The notes below the pieces were generated by a model that saw only the letters and a list, made by a program, of their open reading frames with translations, did not search any database and was not told where the DNA came from. Made by a program: the position numbers and the translations under genes. Shown here in pieces: positions 11,351 to 23,574 of a stretch of 64,000 nucleotides of DNA. The stretch comes from Bombyx mori. Lineage: Eukaryota; Arthropoda; Insecta; Lepidoptera; Bombycidae. How positions within the stretch are numbered: position 1 is the first letter of the stretch; each line of letters starts with the position of its first letter. Where the stretch lies: contig NC_085107.1 in NCBI RefSeq assembly GCF_030269925.1, forward strand, positions 14,508,001-14,572,000, in the 5' to 3' direction.

Positions 11351-11779
11351 TCTATACTAATATTATAAAGTGGAAAGATTTGTTTGTTTGTTTGTATTGA
11401 ATAGGCTCCGAAACGACTGAACCGATGTGAAAAATTCTTTCACTGTTTGGAAGCTACACTATTGCCGAGTGACATAAGCTATAATATGTTTTGAAAAAAA
11501 ATAGGAATCCTTACTAAAACTACAATAATGTAACCCAAGGTGTAAAAAAATTACCGAAAATATTCTTTACATCGCGTGCGCTGCGAAAACTATTGATGAT
11601 AGAATAAAAGAATGTACTACGACTTTATAGAATACATTATTATTTACAAAAAGTGTCGCGACAGTATATGTCTAACTATTATAATTATGCCGCAATAAGT
11701 GCTCTTTTATTAAAAAAAAAAGTCAAGTATCGTTGAAATATTTGTTAAAGATCCGAGCGGAGCCGGAGCGGGCTGCTAG
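11351..11779 (+). mobile_element. Helitron-like element
   Basis: TCTATACTAATATTATAAAG start, GCGGGCTGCTAG end, between A and T; same family as 3698-3914 with a longer interior. Confidence 0.7.
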
Positions 11780-11881
11780 TTGTATAATATGTATAGAGTA
11801 GTAGTAGTAGTGGCGTTAGTATTAGTAAATGATATGATATGATATTTGAATAATAATAATAATAATAATAATAAATATTTC

Positions 11882-12053
11882 CTAACGGAAATAAATGTAA
11901 GATTATTATTATACACATACATATATTTAATATACTTCGATAACCCTGGAAAAGACATTTTATATTTATCATACAAATATCTTCCCTTGGCGGGATTCGA
12001 ACCCGCGACCCCTTGTGTTGTGACCATGTCTCTTACCACTACACCAGACGGCC
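11882..12053 (-). mobile_element. tRNA-derived SINE, 3'-truncated
   Basis: On the minus strand it starts GGCCGTCTGGTGTAGTGGTA (A-box region) and has GGGTTCGAATCCCGCC (B-box), then the shared AAGATATTTGTATGATAAAT body. A second family, distinct from the composite SINE. Confidence 0.75.
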
Positions 12054-12406
12054 GTACACCAGAGTCAATAATATATGTATATAATATCTTCATTTTATTG
12101 GTAATTTAATAATTTAATTCAAGTGACATTTGGCCGTATGTGATCAGCCAAGACGGGTAACTAGGTCAGTTCGGTTGTCCGGGCCCAAGCCAGGCCAAGG
12201 CCGTTTAAGGTTTCAGTTATTTTAAAACAAAGCATAGCTAAATAAAATTCATGAAAAGATAACAACTAAAAAACCTTTAGAATTAAACAGGCATATAAAA
12301 TTCTCAGTTCACGGACGAATTTTAATGAAACATTTTTACGATGTATGCGTAAATTTTTCATAGATAAATAGGATCATTAGTAACACATGATGTGTTCTGA
12401 CGTAAA

Positions 12407-12624
12407 TCTATACTAAAATATAAATATACAGTGGTTTTTACGGATGTTCCGTTATAACTACTGAACCATGCATCCGATTGACTTGAAACTTGGCACCCAT
12501 GTAGAAGATACATGTACTTAATGGATAGGCTAATATTTGTATGAGTCTTAGACTCTCTAATAATAATGACAATAAATAATAATGTTAATTTTAAATGCCC
12601 AGTGAAGCGGGCGAGTACGGCTAG
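12407..12624 (+). mobile_element. Helitron-like element
   Basis: TCTATACTAAAATATAAATA to GCGAGTACGGCTAG; related to 53629-53848. Confidence 0.68.
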
Positions 12625-13489
12625 TATCTTATAAACTTTAGTAAAAATAACTAAAACTATTTTAGGCATAGGGGCATGTCTGTTCCAGATTTTTTATCTT
12701 CAAAAATGGTAAATTTATTAAGCTGAGATTGAGGATTTTTCGAGGGGATCATTAACGTAATACTCATTGAGTAATGGTTGAGGAAATTTTGAGAGGACGT
12801 CTTAGAGTATCGGTCGAAAGTATGGGGAAATTGGGTATTAATATAACTCAGAACTATCTGAGTTAGAATTTTAAGAGTTCGCACTGAATAAATAAAGTTT
12901 CGAAAGCTAAGTAAAATAAGATATTCTTGTTATGGCTGCAGTAATATAAAACTTGTGTTAAACTTTTTCTTGCACAGACTGGTGAATAAACTTTAGACCC
13001 AAACGAATTCATGTGATTACCGGAGCTTAGAAATCACACAAAGTGAATGCCGCAAATTACCCCCGTCAAAAATAGTGTGTCGTGGAAGTAATTTGTGAAA
13101 ATGTTTCTTTTTTTAGTTTTTGAAGGAAAAGCTTATTTCGCATCGTTATGATGCGAAAGTCGATGAAACAAAAAAAAAGACAGTAAAAAGAGACAGACAC
13201 ATAAATTCATAACATTTGACGTGGGAGCAAATGAGATAGGAAGGATTATACCGTGTTTCTTATATCAGTGGTTCTCTTTGTGCTCTGCCTGCTTTTGTAC
13301 CTAATATTCGTATTCGTAAAATAATTATCAAACTTTGTATCATTATGACTTACTAAAACCTACAATTATTCTGTTCCCGAAAATTTACATCCGTTTTATT
13401 ATCTTAAAGCTAAAAATTTTTAAGCTTTCATTTCTACCACGTGTTAATAATTGCATACAAGTTTTTTTATTTGCATGAACGAGTTCGCG
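12625..13489. other. No recognised feature
   Basis: AT-rich DNA with short frames only. Confidence 0.5.
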
Positions 13490-14024
13490 AGAGTACGTGG
13501 TGGGGTAAGTGACTTCCGGAATCTACGGAGACACGAGGTCTAAATCTCAAAATTAACCCACCCTTAAAGCCTACATTGCAGTTCGTATCATTATTGCGCG
13601 GCAGTAATCACTTCGATAAAGCGGCACGACACGAGAACCTTCTCATCGTGGCCGCCGGTAACTACATTCCCGATCCTGCGGAAAGAATGGAAAGCAGTCG
13701 ACGTCGCCCAAAACACGTCATCTCGGATCCTCCCGATCCATTGACGGTGCTTCTAGGTACTTCAAGCACCGGTCACCGTTCTCGTCGAATCCGTTGCTTG
13801 CGACGAAGGGCTCGACATGTAAATTAACTCTCAGACACAGCCCACTGAGTTTCTCGCCGGATCTTCTCAGTGGATCGCGTTTCCGATCCGGTGGTAGATT
13901 CTGCGAAGCACGGCTCTTGCTAGGGTTCGTGTTAGCAACGTCATCAGGTTTGAGCCCTGTGAGCTCACCTACTAGTTAGGGTTACGCTGGAATAGCCTCT
14001 CAAGGCTACCAGCTTAAAAAAAAA
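13490..14024 (+). mobile_element. Bm1-type SINE, long copy
   Basis: The longest Bm1 copy: GTGGTGGGGTAAGTGACTTC at the 5' side, the GACGTCGCCCAAAACACGTC region, CTCGCCGGATCTTCTCAGTGG, and the terminal ATAGCCTCTCAAGGCTA then an A run. The three short frames across it are not genes. Confidence 0.82.
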
Positions 14025-14146
14025 GCGGCAGTAATAGGCGCTGGGAATTACCCGAGTGGGCTTATTAGACCCGATCAGCCCAATCAGTAACCATGTCAAT
14101 AATTAGTTCTTCTTGCGGGATTTGATTACTAACATAGTTGCATTGA

Positions 14147-14350
14147 GTACATTTTTTCCCTACCTATGCTGATAGCCTTGAGAGGCTATTACAGTTTCAC
14201 CTTGATGTGTATGTAGGTGAGCTCACGGGGCTCAAACCGGAGTGTTGCTAACACTGGCCCTAGCAAGAGCAGTGCTTCGCAGAATCTACCACCGGATCGG
14301 AAACGCGATCCACTTAAAAGATCCGGCGAGAAACTCAGTGATCCGGCGTC
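14147..14350 (-). mobile_element. Bm1-type SINE, 5'-truncated
   Basis: TTTTTTCCCTACCTATGCTG to GAGAAACTCAGTGATCCGGC; forms an inverted pair with the copy at 13490-14024, about 120 bp away. Confidence 0.8.
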
Positions 14351-14813
14351 TTATCGTTTTAGGTCGTGACGATACTATTTCTACAACCCGAATAAGTAAA
14401 TAAAAATCGAAATTGTATTTTTTGCTAGGGATTTTTTTAGTGTTAACATTCCCAACCACCCGTTTATTGTTGTCACTTTAGTTTCGTAGCTCTTCTTATA
14501 AATTTGAAGGCTATTAGTCCCGTACGTTAAGGTTCGCTGTCAGCTTATACTGCTGGATATTACAATATTCCCTGTATGCTACGTAGCTATTATTCATTCT
14601 GATTTGTATGGAGAGTCAACGGTGTTTAGTAGTAATTACGTTTTGTCAACGGGTTTGAATTAGAACACAAAATATATTAGTCTGCAAATTCGTATATGCC
14701 TCTGCAGTATAAGTAAAAAAAATGACTAAAATATGGTCAGCGAGCCAGGGTTAGGATTCTATGTGTGCCAAAAATATATGTGATATACAAGAATAAGGAT
14801 AGCTTTTTTTTTT
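14351..14813. other. No recognised feature
   Basis: AT-rich spacer between the Bm1 pair and the composite SINE. Confidence 0.5.
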
Positions 14814-15247
14814 TTATTGCTTAGATGGGTGGACGAGCTTACAGCCCACCTGGTGTTAAGTGGTTACTGGAGCCCATAGACATCCACAACGTAAATGCGC
14901 CACCCATCTTGAGATACAAGTTCTAAGGTCTCATGTATAGTTACAACGGCTGCCCCACCCTTCAAACCCAAACGCATTACTGCTTCACGGCAGAAATAGG
15001 CAGGGTGGTGGTACCCACCCGCGCGGACTCACAAGAGGTCCTACCACCAGTAATTACGCAAATTATAATTTTGCGGGTTTGATTTTTATTACACGATGTT
15101 ATTTCTTCACCGTGGAAGTCAATCGTGAACATTTGCTAAGTACGTATTTCATTAGAAAAATTGGTACTCGCCTGCGGGATTCGAACACCGGTGCATCGCT
15201 TCAACACGAATGCACTGGACGTCTTATCCGTTAGGCCACGACGACGA
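14814..15247 (-). mobile_element. Composite SINE: complete tRNA-like head plus BMC1-type tail
   Basis: The best copy in the window. On the minus strand: GTCGTCGTGGCCTAACGGAT, a stem-forming GTGCATTCG...CGATGCAC block, B-box GGTGTTCGAATCCCG, the middle block ending GCAAAATTATAATTTGCG, then the whole BMC1 tail and about 17 A. Confidence 0.82.
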
Positions 15248-16367
15248 CGGATAGCTCCGGAATGTACAAATAATTTTAATAAGGATATTTCAATATTCAA
15301 ACTACGTGTTTCATTAATTAAATCACTCAATATAGTTAAATGCATTAAAATATAAAAGAATAATGAATACAAACAAGGAATTCACGGTAAAATATATAAA
15401 CACACATAAATGTGCACAAAATATTATTACATAATTATGTACGTGCATCAAAAACATGATTTCTCGTTTAAAATTAAAGCAATTCATGAGCGAATTTCAG
15501 CTGCGAGCGATATTAATAATTTGCCTAAATGATTTCGTATAATTGATGCACTTTGATTTCATAATTTCATATTCGAGGATGAGTGTTGAAATGAATCAAT
15601 TACTGGTTTGAAATTAAGCTTCGAAAGGTTTTCGATCAAACGAAATGATAAAATCACGTAGTTATTGCGATAATTATAACTAGATGATGCTTTTTTTTAA
15701 TAACGCCATCTTGTTGTGTCTCTAAAGCTGTTAGTTGCTCTCAATTAAGAAAAATAGTATTATTATTCGCCAATAGATGTCGGGAAGAGTTGATTATTGA
15801 AAATCCGAATAAAACAACATTTTCTGAAAATAAATCGTAGCCAGATTGATTTATCGCCCCCGAAATCCCCTGTATACCAAATTTTATGAAAATCGTTGGA
15901 GCCGTTTCCGAGATTCCGATTATATAAATAGAAATTATTATACAAGAATTGTTCGTTTAAAGGTATAAGATTTTATGGAATTCAAAATGAAAACACATTG
16001 TTTACTGTAAAGAAAAAGAATGCGTATCTGTCTAACAAGGTATTTATTAACATATAATGGAAGTAGCATCTTTTGATTACTTTAGTATTAAAATTAACTT
16101 TGGGTAGAACCAATTTCTTTGGACCACTACTAGCTATAAATTGTTTATAGCTACTGACGAAAGAACAAGAACTGCTCGTTTTAAATACAGAAGGCATATA
16201 TTTTGTCTAAGTTTATTTAGGTATTTTGTCGGAGTACGTATGTTAATGACGGCCAATTCTTTACGTCAAAGATGAGTATATTACCCATATGTCATAGGAT
16301 TCCAAGCTGCGAGTCTGCCGCCAAATAAATTTTTCTATGATTATAAGCAACTTTTATCAACTACTTT
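15248..16367. other. No recognised feature
   Basis: AT-rich. ACCAAATTTTATGAAAATCGTTGGAGCCGTTTCCGAGATTC near 15880-15920 resembles Helitron-internal text, but no ends are visible. Confidence 0.45.
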
Positions 16368-16608
16368 ACCGGTGGTAGGACCTCTTGTGAGTTCGCGCGG
16401 GTAGGTACCATCGCCTTACCTATTTCTGCCGTGAAGCAGTAATGCGTTTCGGTCTGAAGGGTAGAGCAGCCGTTGTAACTATACTGAGACCTTAGAACTC
16501 ATATCTCAAGGTGGGTGGCGCATTTACGTTGTAGATGTCTATGGGCTCCAGTAACCACTTAACACCAGGTGGGCTGTGAGATCGTCCACCCATCTAAGCA
16601 ATAAAAAA
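16368..16608 (+). mobile_element. BMC1-type LINE 3' tail
   Basis: ACCGGTGGTAGGACCTCTTG to CATCTAAGCAATAAAAAA; a complete copy with scattered substitutions. Confidence 0.88.
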
Positions 16609-17044
16609 CTAAATAAATAGTTTAATATTTATGTACACGCCTCGCTGTGTAGGTGATTATACACTGTTTTTTTTTACATCAATCAACACGTTCCGTTGAT
16701 TAATAATTTGTGGGTTCATTTATGTATCTGTGAAAGTGAACTGTTTCTATTATTGGTATATTAAAAAACGAATAAAATTGTTTTCCAATATTTTTGAAAA
16801 CAATTCTGTTTTCATTTTAAAAGGGCGATGGAAAATCAAAAGCAAATAATATTCGTTCGGTCGTGTTCTGTTTGTAATATTGAGAACAAACGCGCGGGTT
16901 ATATGCACGAACATTATTTTCCCCCAGCATCTGATCTTCCTATGTACTTAGTAACTGATACACGAATACCAGAGTTAATCGAAAGTTCATTTTTAGAGAT
17001 AATTTTGCCGGATACCGTCAGCTCTCTCTTACAATATCTTTTCT
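16609..17044. other. No recognised gene
   Basis: An 89-aa frame starts at 16828 but runs into a T-rich tract and shows no domain. Confidence 0.45.
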
Positions 17045-17275
17045 TATATCTTATATTTTTATGTATATATTTCTTCTGTGTGTGTGTTTGTCACTGAACT
17101 CCTCCTAAACGGCTGGACCGATTTGAATGATTTTTTTTGTATGCGTTTGGGTGGCACCCTGGATGGCTTAGATTAGAAAATTAGTCCGGCAGATGGCACT
17201 GCAGTCGATATCTAGGTTAATTTATCTTACCTAGAAATTATTTATAAGGCAAACCACGTTTGCCGGGTCAGCTAG
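17045..17275 (+). mobile_element. Helitron-like element
   Basis: 3' end GCCGGGTCAGCTAG is clear and the interior GGCTGGACCGATTTGAATGA is typical; the 5' boundary is approximate. Confidence 0.55.
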
Positions 17276-17571
17276 CAGTACAATAAAGCTAAACAATACA
17301 GCAATATAGCTTAAGTAGATTTTAACGACGTAAACCAATTAAAATAAGAGGTACATTTAAGAATGGCCCATTGTATCTTTATGATATTTTTCTTTACAAT
17401 ATTACTTTATTATAATACCATTTATATATACAATCGTGTTCACTCCACTACTCTGAATATTTTGATTTAATGAGAACTTTATATAATGTCTACATTTGGG
17501 ATGCGGTAGTTTTGACTTCGAAATACAGAGGCTTTATTCGCCATACTGCCTTAAATGTGTAAATGTATAAA

Positions 17572-17790
17572 TGTCATCATCATCATCATTTCAGCCTATC
17601 GCCGTCCACTGCTGAACATAGGCCTCTCCAATAGATTTCCAGTGCGACCGGTCCATTGCCACCTGCATCCAACGAGACCCAGCGCTTTTTACTAGGTCGT
17701 CGGTCCATCTAGTAGGTGGCCGTCCCACACTGCGCTTGCCAGTACGTGGTCGCCACTCCAGGATCTTTCTGCCCCATCGACCGTATATGT
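17572..17790 (-). mobile_element. RTE-like LINE 3' fragment
   Basis: (CATCAT)n at the left followed by TTTCAGCCTATCGCCGTCCA and GCTGAACATAGGCCTCTCCA; on the minus strand it ends in ATG repeats, as RTE-type LINEs often do. The block is a widespread insect repeat, recognised from memory. Confidence 0.6.
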
Positions 17791-18392
17791 ATAAATGTAA
17801 ATGTGTGTAAATGTAAATTTGTAAATGTACAATCAGAAGTGAACTGCGTACAAATAAATTTATTCAGCATACATACGGAGAACGTCAATGATGTATGAAA
17901 ACATTAAATTGTTCTTATAAATTCTAGGCTTAGTGGTGAAAAATTTATAAGGTTTCTTCGTATCGTATTGCCGGCACGGATTACGTGTCGGATAAATACC
18001 TTGACCTACATGCGGCAGGAGCGAGTCTTGGTGACCTGGGTTACGTTGCGACTGGGCTCGCCGGCTTTTGTGCACGTTAGTTAATACAAGCGCGACGACT
18101 GGCGAACGGAGAAATAGCAGGAGATTCGAAACCGAAATCCGGGACTGAGTGAATAAAGCGGTACAAGTTTTTTTTTCATACACGAGTGTGGGAGGCCACG
18201 GCTCGCCCCGTTTTCAACTCATTAGCGGAATACACAAAAACATGAGATCTAAGTCGGAGCCAAAATGAATTAATGCTACATACACAAAACAAATTGGCTG
18301 CCTAAGGATTTTTTTAATAAATATTTCCCAATCTAAAACATACTTTAGCAAAATTTTATGAAAAATAATTTTCATTGACATTGTATTGTTTA
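17791..18392. other. No recognised feature
   Basis: A GC-richer patch at 17960-18150 with no gene-like frame; possibly an old repeat. Confidence 0.4.
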
Positions 18393-18625
18393 CTAGCGAC
18401 CCGCTCTCGCTTCGCTTCGGAAACATTAAATTTTATTATTGATAACTGAGTCCCGCGATTTTACCCGCGGTTTTTGTCGTACCGCAGGTGAAGCCGCGGG
18501 GCGATGCTAGTCTAAAAAAAGTAGCCTAAGTTACTTCTTATATCATCAGCTACCTATCAGTGAAAGTTCCGTCAAAATCGGTCCAGCCATTCCAAAGATA
18601 AGCCGGAACAAACAGACAGACAGTC
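18393..18625 (-). mobile_element. Helitron-like fragments
   Basis: CTAGCGACCCGCTCTCGC at the left is the minus-strand 3' end; a second similar end (GATGCTAGTC) lies near 18510 and CGGTCCAGCCATTCC near 18580, so probably two overlapping remnants. Confidence 0.5.
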
Positions 18626-19104
18626 AAAAATTGTAAAAAATGTTACTTTGGTGTATGTACCGTATATATATTCATGTGCATGTAGTAACAAGAGGCTATT
18701 TCAATATTACAAACGGACACTCCAATTTTATTTATATGTATAGATATAATAACAAATATTAGAAACCTCTCATATTTGGAACGAGGATTAAAAGCAAAAC
18801 GTACAGAAGCGCGTTTTATTTTATTTAAGAACGCTATTTCAGTCAATTCCTTTTTTCAGAAAGCGGCTTAAAGTAGTTCTTACAAAGCTACGAAAACACA
18901 GACACTGACATCATATTTCCAGGAAAAACTCCAAAGGAATTTAAACTGTTTCAATTTATCCGCAAACGACACCGATTTTCCTTTATCGACTCATAAACGT
19001 TTAGCTCCGATGGCCTTTGAGCGGTTTTGTCGATAGCGCGGTTCAAACTCAGCCAGCCTTCTATTTCGCTCAATTCTGAATTGTGGGAGAATTTCGAAAA
19101 GCTT
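18626..19104. other. No recognised feature
   Basis: AT-rich sequence between Helitron-like remnants and a short LINE/SINE tail. Confidence 0.45.
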
Positions 19105-19224
19105 ATTTTTGTAGGCAGCGGCTTGGCTCTGCCCCTGGCATTGCTGAAGTCCATGGGCGACGGTAACCACTCACCATCAGGTGAGCCGTATGTTCGTCTG
19201 CCTACAAGGGTAATAAAAAAAAAA
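19105..19224 (+). mobile_element. LINE/SINE 3' tail, second short family
   Basis: GTAGGCAGCGGCTTGGCTCT to GTCTGCCTACAAGGGTAATA and an A run. Other members are at 20184-20400, 23020-23220, 44553-44720 and 45345-45508. Confidence 0.65.
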
Positions 19225-19261
19225 TCGGTTGTCTGTAAATCGATTTACTGACGATAGTTGA

Positions 19262-19625
19262 ACGTGACAACGTCATAAGAAAATACTGATGGAATGGTTT
19301 CATTTTTCAATTATCGCAATTATCGTTGCTATATACAATTGACACCACATTCACTTTTCACTGAACTTCATACTTGACGAAAACATGTAAATGTATTATT
19401 GTATAGCAGCTGTCCACGCGGATGCATCGCTCACTCAAGTAGGAGAGAGACAGATGTCGAACGCTGCCGAACGCGGAGGCCGATTGTGCCTTTTTGTCGC
19501 TCGTTGCGCGCTCTCGCTTGCACTTCAAGCCTTAAATGGAACGCCTCAGAGCGAGGTAACGCCGAATGAGTCATGTTTTTTCGTGCGTGCAGCCGGCTCC
19601 ATAGAATTATAAGACGTTGTCACGT
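19262..19625. mobile_element. Putative MITE with ACGTGACAACGTC ends
   Basis: ACGTGACAACGTC at 19262-19274 recurs inverted at 19613-19625. The enclosed 340 bp include a GC-rich stretch unlike the flanks. No clear target duplication was found, so class and exact ends are uncertain. Confidence 0.45.
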
Positions 19626-19713
19626 CAAAATGCTTCAGCCCACAAGTTTCAGTGGAGATACGCCTGTTGCATTAGATAATGTTTAAGTTAAGCTAAACAT
19701 TTTTTTTTTTAAA

Positions 19714-19949
19714 CAATCACGCCACGTTATCTTGTCCCGTGATAAGTTCGTAAAGAACTTGTGTTACAGGTACCAGATAACGGAAATAAATGTAATCTTT
19801 TTATTATACACATACATATATTTAATATACATCCATAACCCTGGAAAAGACATTTATATTTATCATACAAATATCTTCCCTTGGCGGGATTCGAACCCGC
19901 GACCCCCTTGTGTAGTGACCATGTCACTTACCACTACACCAGACGGCCT
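19714..19949 (-). mobile_element. tRNA-derived SINE, full copy
   Basis: Same head (GGCCGTCTGGTGTAGTGGTA, GGGTTCGAATCCCGCC) and the full body ending GATAACGTGGCGTGATTG. Matches the plus-strand copy at 23575-23811 over its whole length. Confidence 0.8.
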
Positions 19950-20183
19950 TTGATTTATTTATGTACATCATGGAGTATACTTTTCGGAATTTTCGATGGA
20001 GCGGCAAGTTTTGAAGCCTCTTATCGTAACGAGATTAAGTCGTGGCCTAAAGGCATCGAGCGATGGGACTAGGCCGGGCCGGCTTTGTGGAAGCACGCAG
20101 CCAGGTACGAGCTTCTTACGATATTCACGGTAAAGTGACTACGTGAAGGAATAGCATCGTGTAAATTTTTTTATGAAACCCGC

Positions 20184-20400
20184 ATTTTTTTTATTGGCCT
20201 TTTAGGCAACGAGCATACGGCCTACCTGATGGTGAGTGGTTACGGTCGCCCATGGACTTCAGCAATGCGAGGGGCAGAGCCAAGCCGCTGCCTGCCGTTT
20301 AATACTCTTTATAAGCCTCGTTTGAAGAAGGACATGTCATAGCGCTCGGGAAGCACCGTGGAGGGGAGCTCATTCCATAGCCGCATAAAGTATGACATTG
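20184..20400 (-). mobile_element. Second short family, longer copy
   Basis: T run, then GGCCTTTTAGGCAACGAGC, CCCATGGACTTCAGCAATGC and GAAGAAGGACATGTCATAGC, AAGCACCGTGGAGGGGAGCT. Confidence 0.65.
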
Positions 20401-20744
20401 ATATTGAAGGAAACATATACTTAAAGCCTAAAATTGGACGGCGGTATTCATCTAGGGGCTCTGGTAACCACTTAATATCAGGTGGACCGTGAGCTCGTTC
20501 GTCTCTCTATGTCACAAAAAAAGATGTTGAAAATGCCATTTAGCTTTTGAAACGATTGCAATATGAATTGTAGTGCCAAGATATGCTACTGATTTCGAAA
20601 TTGTCATTCCAATTTGGAACAGGTTAATCGAGATAAGCACGATAGGAACGTTCTGACATACTAATATGAATTATTAGTATTAGTATATATAGGGAGTTAA
20701 ATAGTATGTTAGGTTTTGCTTTCTTAATTTTATCCATATATATA

Positions 20745-21153
20745 CAGGGTGTCCAGAAAGAATGGATAATCTTTAAGCACCTCATAGTAGAGCTGGGGTT
20801 ACAAATAAAAATAAAAAAAATATCTCAGGTAGTACCCAAATTACGTATTTAAAAAAAGTTGATATTTTCCATACTGCTGTGCGTTTCTGGAATATGCAAC
20901 AGCTACAAATAAATGAAACCCATAGAAGTTTTTGTGTTATAATATTTTACATTGACTATACTAAGTAATATGCAGGAAATCGTATGAGTAGCTAGTGTAA
21001 TTTTTTATAAAAGTTAATCTGAACTTAAATTTTAATCTTGAAATTTGGGTTTTTTTTAATTTGGGTTTTCAAATGTTTTTATTTTTTATTTTGAGTCCCA
21101 ATAGCTCTACTATGAGATGTTTCAGGATTATCCATTCTTTCTGGGACACCCTG
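20745..21153. mobile_element. MITE with long terminal inverted repeats, Tc1/mariner-like
   Basis: The left end CAGGGTGTCCAGAAAGAATG and the right end (reverse complement CAGGGTGTCCCAGAAAGAAT) are inverted repeats that continue for about 60 bp with a few differences. TA dinucleotides flank both ends (20743-20744, 21154-21155). The interior (409 bp total) has no coding capacity. The TACAGGGTGTCCC terminus suggests the Tc1/mariner superfamily. Confidence 0.8.
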
Positions 21154-21412
21154 TATGTATATAGTTATATACGGCGTAAAGTGTTACTATATAAACGATC
21201 CCAGCGGGTTACGTTTTGATTGCATATATTAACTTGGTTATGACTCGGTTTCGTAACAAACATTTCCGAATACAAACGTAAGCTGAGAGTTTAACTTTGT
21301 ATTTCAAGATGGCCGGTAGTTTTTAAGTGATGGTTGCCGAAAAATCATTGTTTAGCAGACTTCTTTTTATAAGCCTACATAAATTGATATTTATCGATGT
21401 TATAATATAGAA

Positions 21413-22092
21413 CTAGTGGACCCGCAGTAGTCGAAATTCGACTTTAATGGTCTTTAACTTGGTTTTATGGTTATATTGTCAATTACTATTATACTTCCAT
21501 AATCACAGATTTCGCCAAGACTAAACTAAAGTCAATAATATTAAAGATAAACAATATTAACCTATTTTCTATTTGACTACAGACTATTGACATTAACTAA
21601 AGATTGACAATAAACAAAGAGTATGTGTGTGTCAAATACATGACAGTGTGTGTAATGTTTTTTTGATTGAGTTAATGTAATAAGAATTAATAATTAATAA
21701 TTAATTAGAACTAACCTCTGTATATATATGTTGTATGTATATTGGTATGTATATTGTTTTAGGTAAATCAACAGAGATCCTGTCATCAAACATTCTTAGC
21801 TACTCACTTAATTCTTAGTGAATACCTGTGACCTTGCTCGTTCACGAAGCCCGCTATAGAAAGCAGAGTATTAAATACACTTGACATTGGCGAAATCTAA
21901 AAGGAAACGCCATAAACCTAAGAGATAGATAGATAGAGTTAATGAATTTTTTATGCATTATTTTAAAAAAAATTAGCATTGCGCACTCCTCCTCTATATT
22001 CTCTATAAGTGTGGGAAATTTCATACACCTTCGTCCGCGCAATTTTCGTAAAAAGGGGTACAAAGTTTTTGCTTCACGTATTAATATATAGA
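21413..22092 (-). mobile_element. Helitron-like element with internal insertion
   Basis: Same ends as 10706-11120 (TCTATATATTAATACGTGAA; CTGCGGGTCCACTAG) but about 265 bp longer in the middle. Confidence 0.65.
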
Positions 22093-22383
22093 TATGTCAA
22101 CGTAACTTTCGTGGAGTCTGAATAAACTTGAAAATTTGCACACGAATCAATAAAGCGCGTAAAGCAGTTTTATCGATTCCAGGTTAAAGATACATATTAT
22201 TATGTATGATCTACCCAGACCAGATTTAAGTTGTCATGTTTATCAATTTTGATACCCAAAAAACACGAGAAGGCCTGTGAGATCGTATATTCCTTTACAC
22301 GAAAAAAGTGGAAAGAAGAAAAAATAATAATTAATTAGGTAAAAAAAATTAATCGAATACATTTTGAAGCTCATTTTATTCAT

Positions 22384-22618
22384 CACTGGTGGAAGGACCT
22401 ATTGTGAGTCCACGCGTGTGGGTGCCTATTTCTGCCGTGAAGCAGTAATGCGTTTCGGTTTGAAGGGTGGGGCAGCCGTTGTAACTTACTTGAGACCTTA
22501 GAACTTATATCTCAAGGTGGGTGGCGCATTTACGTTGTGGATGTCTATGGGTTCCAGTAACCACTTAACACCAGGTGGGCTGTGAGCTCGTCCACCCATC
22601 TAAGCAATAAAAAAAAAA
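22384..22618 (+). mobile_element. BMC1-type LINE 3' tail
   Basis: ACTGGTGGAAGGACC to CTAAGCAATAAAAAAAAA, with a short deletion of the GGTACCACC segment. Confidence 0.87.
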
Positions 22619-23019
22619 GTCACGTTTGACATCGATCGTATTAAACATTTCTTTTTTGCCAAAAAAAAAAAAAAAACTCGTCCAATCATAAATGTAACCG
22701 AGTTTGTTTTATTCAACTTCGAAACTTCTATACCGGCGGTTTAAAAAGCACAAGTTATTTGTTGTTCAATTCACTCCCGACCCCCGACAAAGAAACTCGA
22801 CGTTCGCTTTGTCGCTACAACTCGTAGCCGCATAGAATTTCGCACTGTACACAAACTTTCTTAACTTTGCCCCGCTTTAAGGCTCATTCAGATTTAACTG
22901 CTATTTCAGGTAATTTGTGTTACTGAGCCACGGTCTAGTTGGTCGTGGTTTTGTGCTTAACTTTTGCTTTCCCCATGAAGTTACACCCACCAACTATGCT
23001 TAGTCTCAGAATGCAGAAA

Positions 23020-23220
23020 TATACCGCCTAACTGATGGGGAGTCGTCGCCATCACTTATGGACGTCGGTAATATCAGAGGCATAACAAAGACGATACCAA
23101 CGTACAAGGACTCTTTTTAAATCTCATTTGAATAAGGAGATTTCATAACGAAGTCTGTGGAATGGACTTCATTCCAGAGCGCCATGGTACGTGACAAGAA
23201 TGTAGCTCAAAATAAATTAT
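23020..23220 (-). mobile_element. Second short family, diverged copy
   Basis: Same order of blocks (ACCGCCTAACTGATGGGGAG, ATGGACGTCGGTAATATC, TGGACTTCATTCCAGAGCGC) at low similarity. Confidence 0.5.
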
Positions 23221-23574
23221 AAAGGAACACATCAGTGCTAGAAGATCTAGGGATGAACTCTATTCAATTTTAAATAGCATCTCAATACACAAATCTTTTG
23301 AAGAGTCAGAAACTCTTGAATCTCGCTCGTTTAGTAGCATGTATACAGACTCTAGTTTTCAGCATAGTTAGATGGATTAAATGGATCATCCTTACCAGAA
23401 AATACACACCACCAAGACGTCTATAAAAAAAAAACAAGTTAATCGGACGTCTTTAACTTGGGAAAAGTTACGTTAATATAAATATATATTTATTTGTATG
23501 TATTTATATAATACGTTTGAAGCTAGAACTGAGTCATTAAAACAGTTACTAGAACAATCAAACTGATTATTAAC

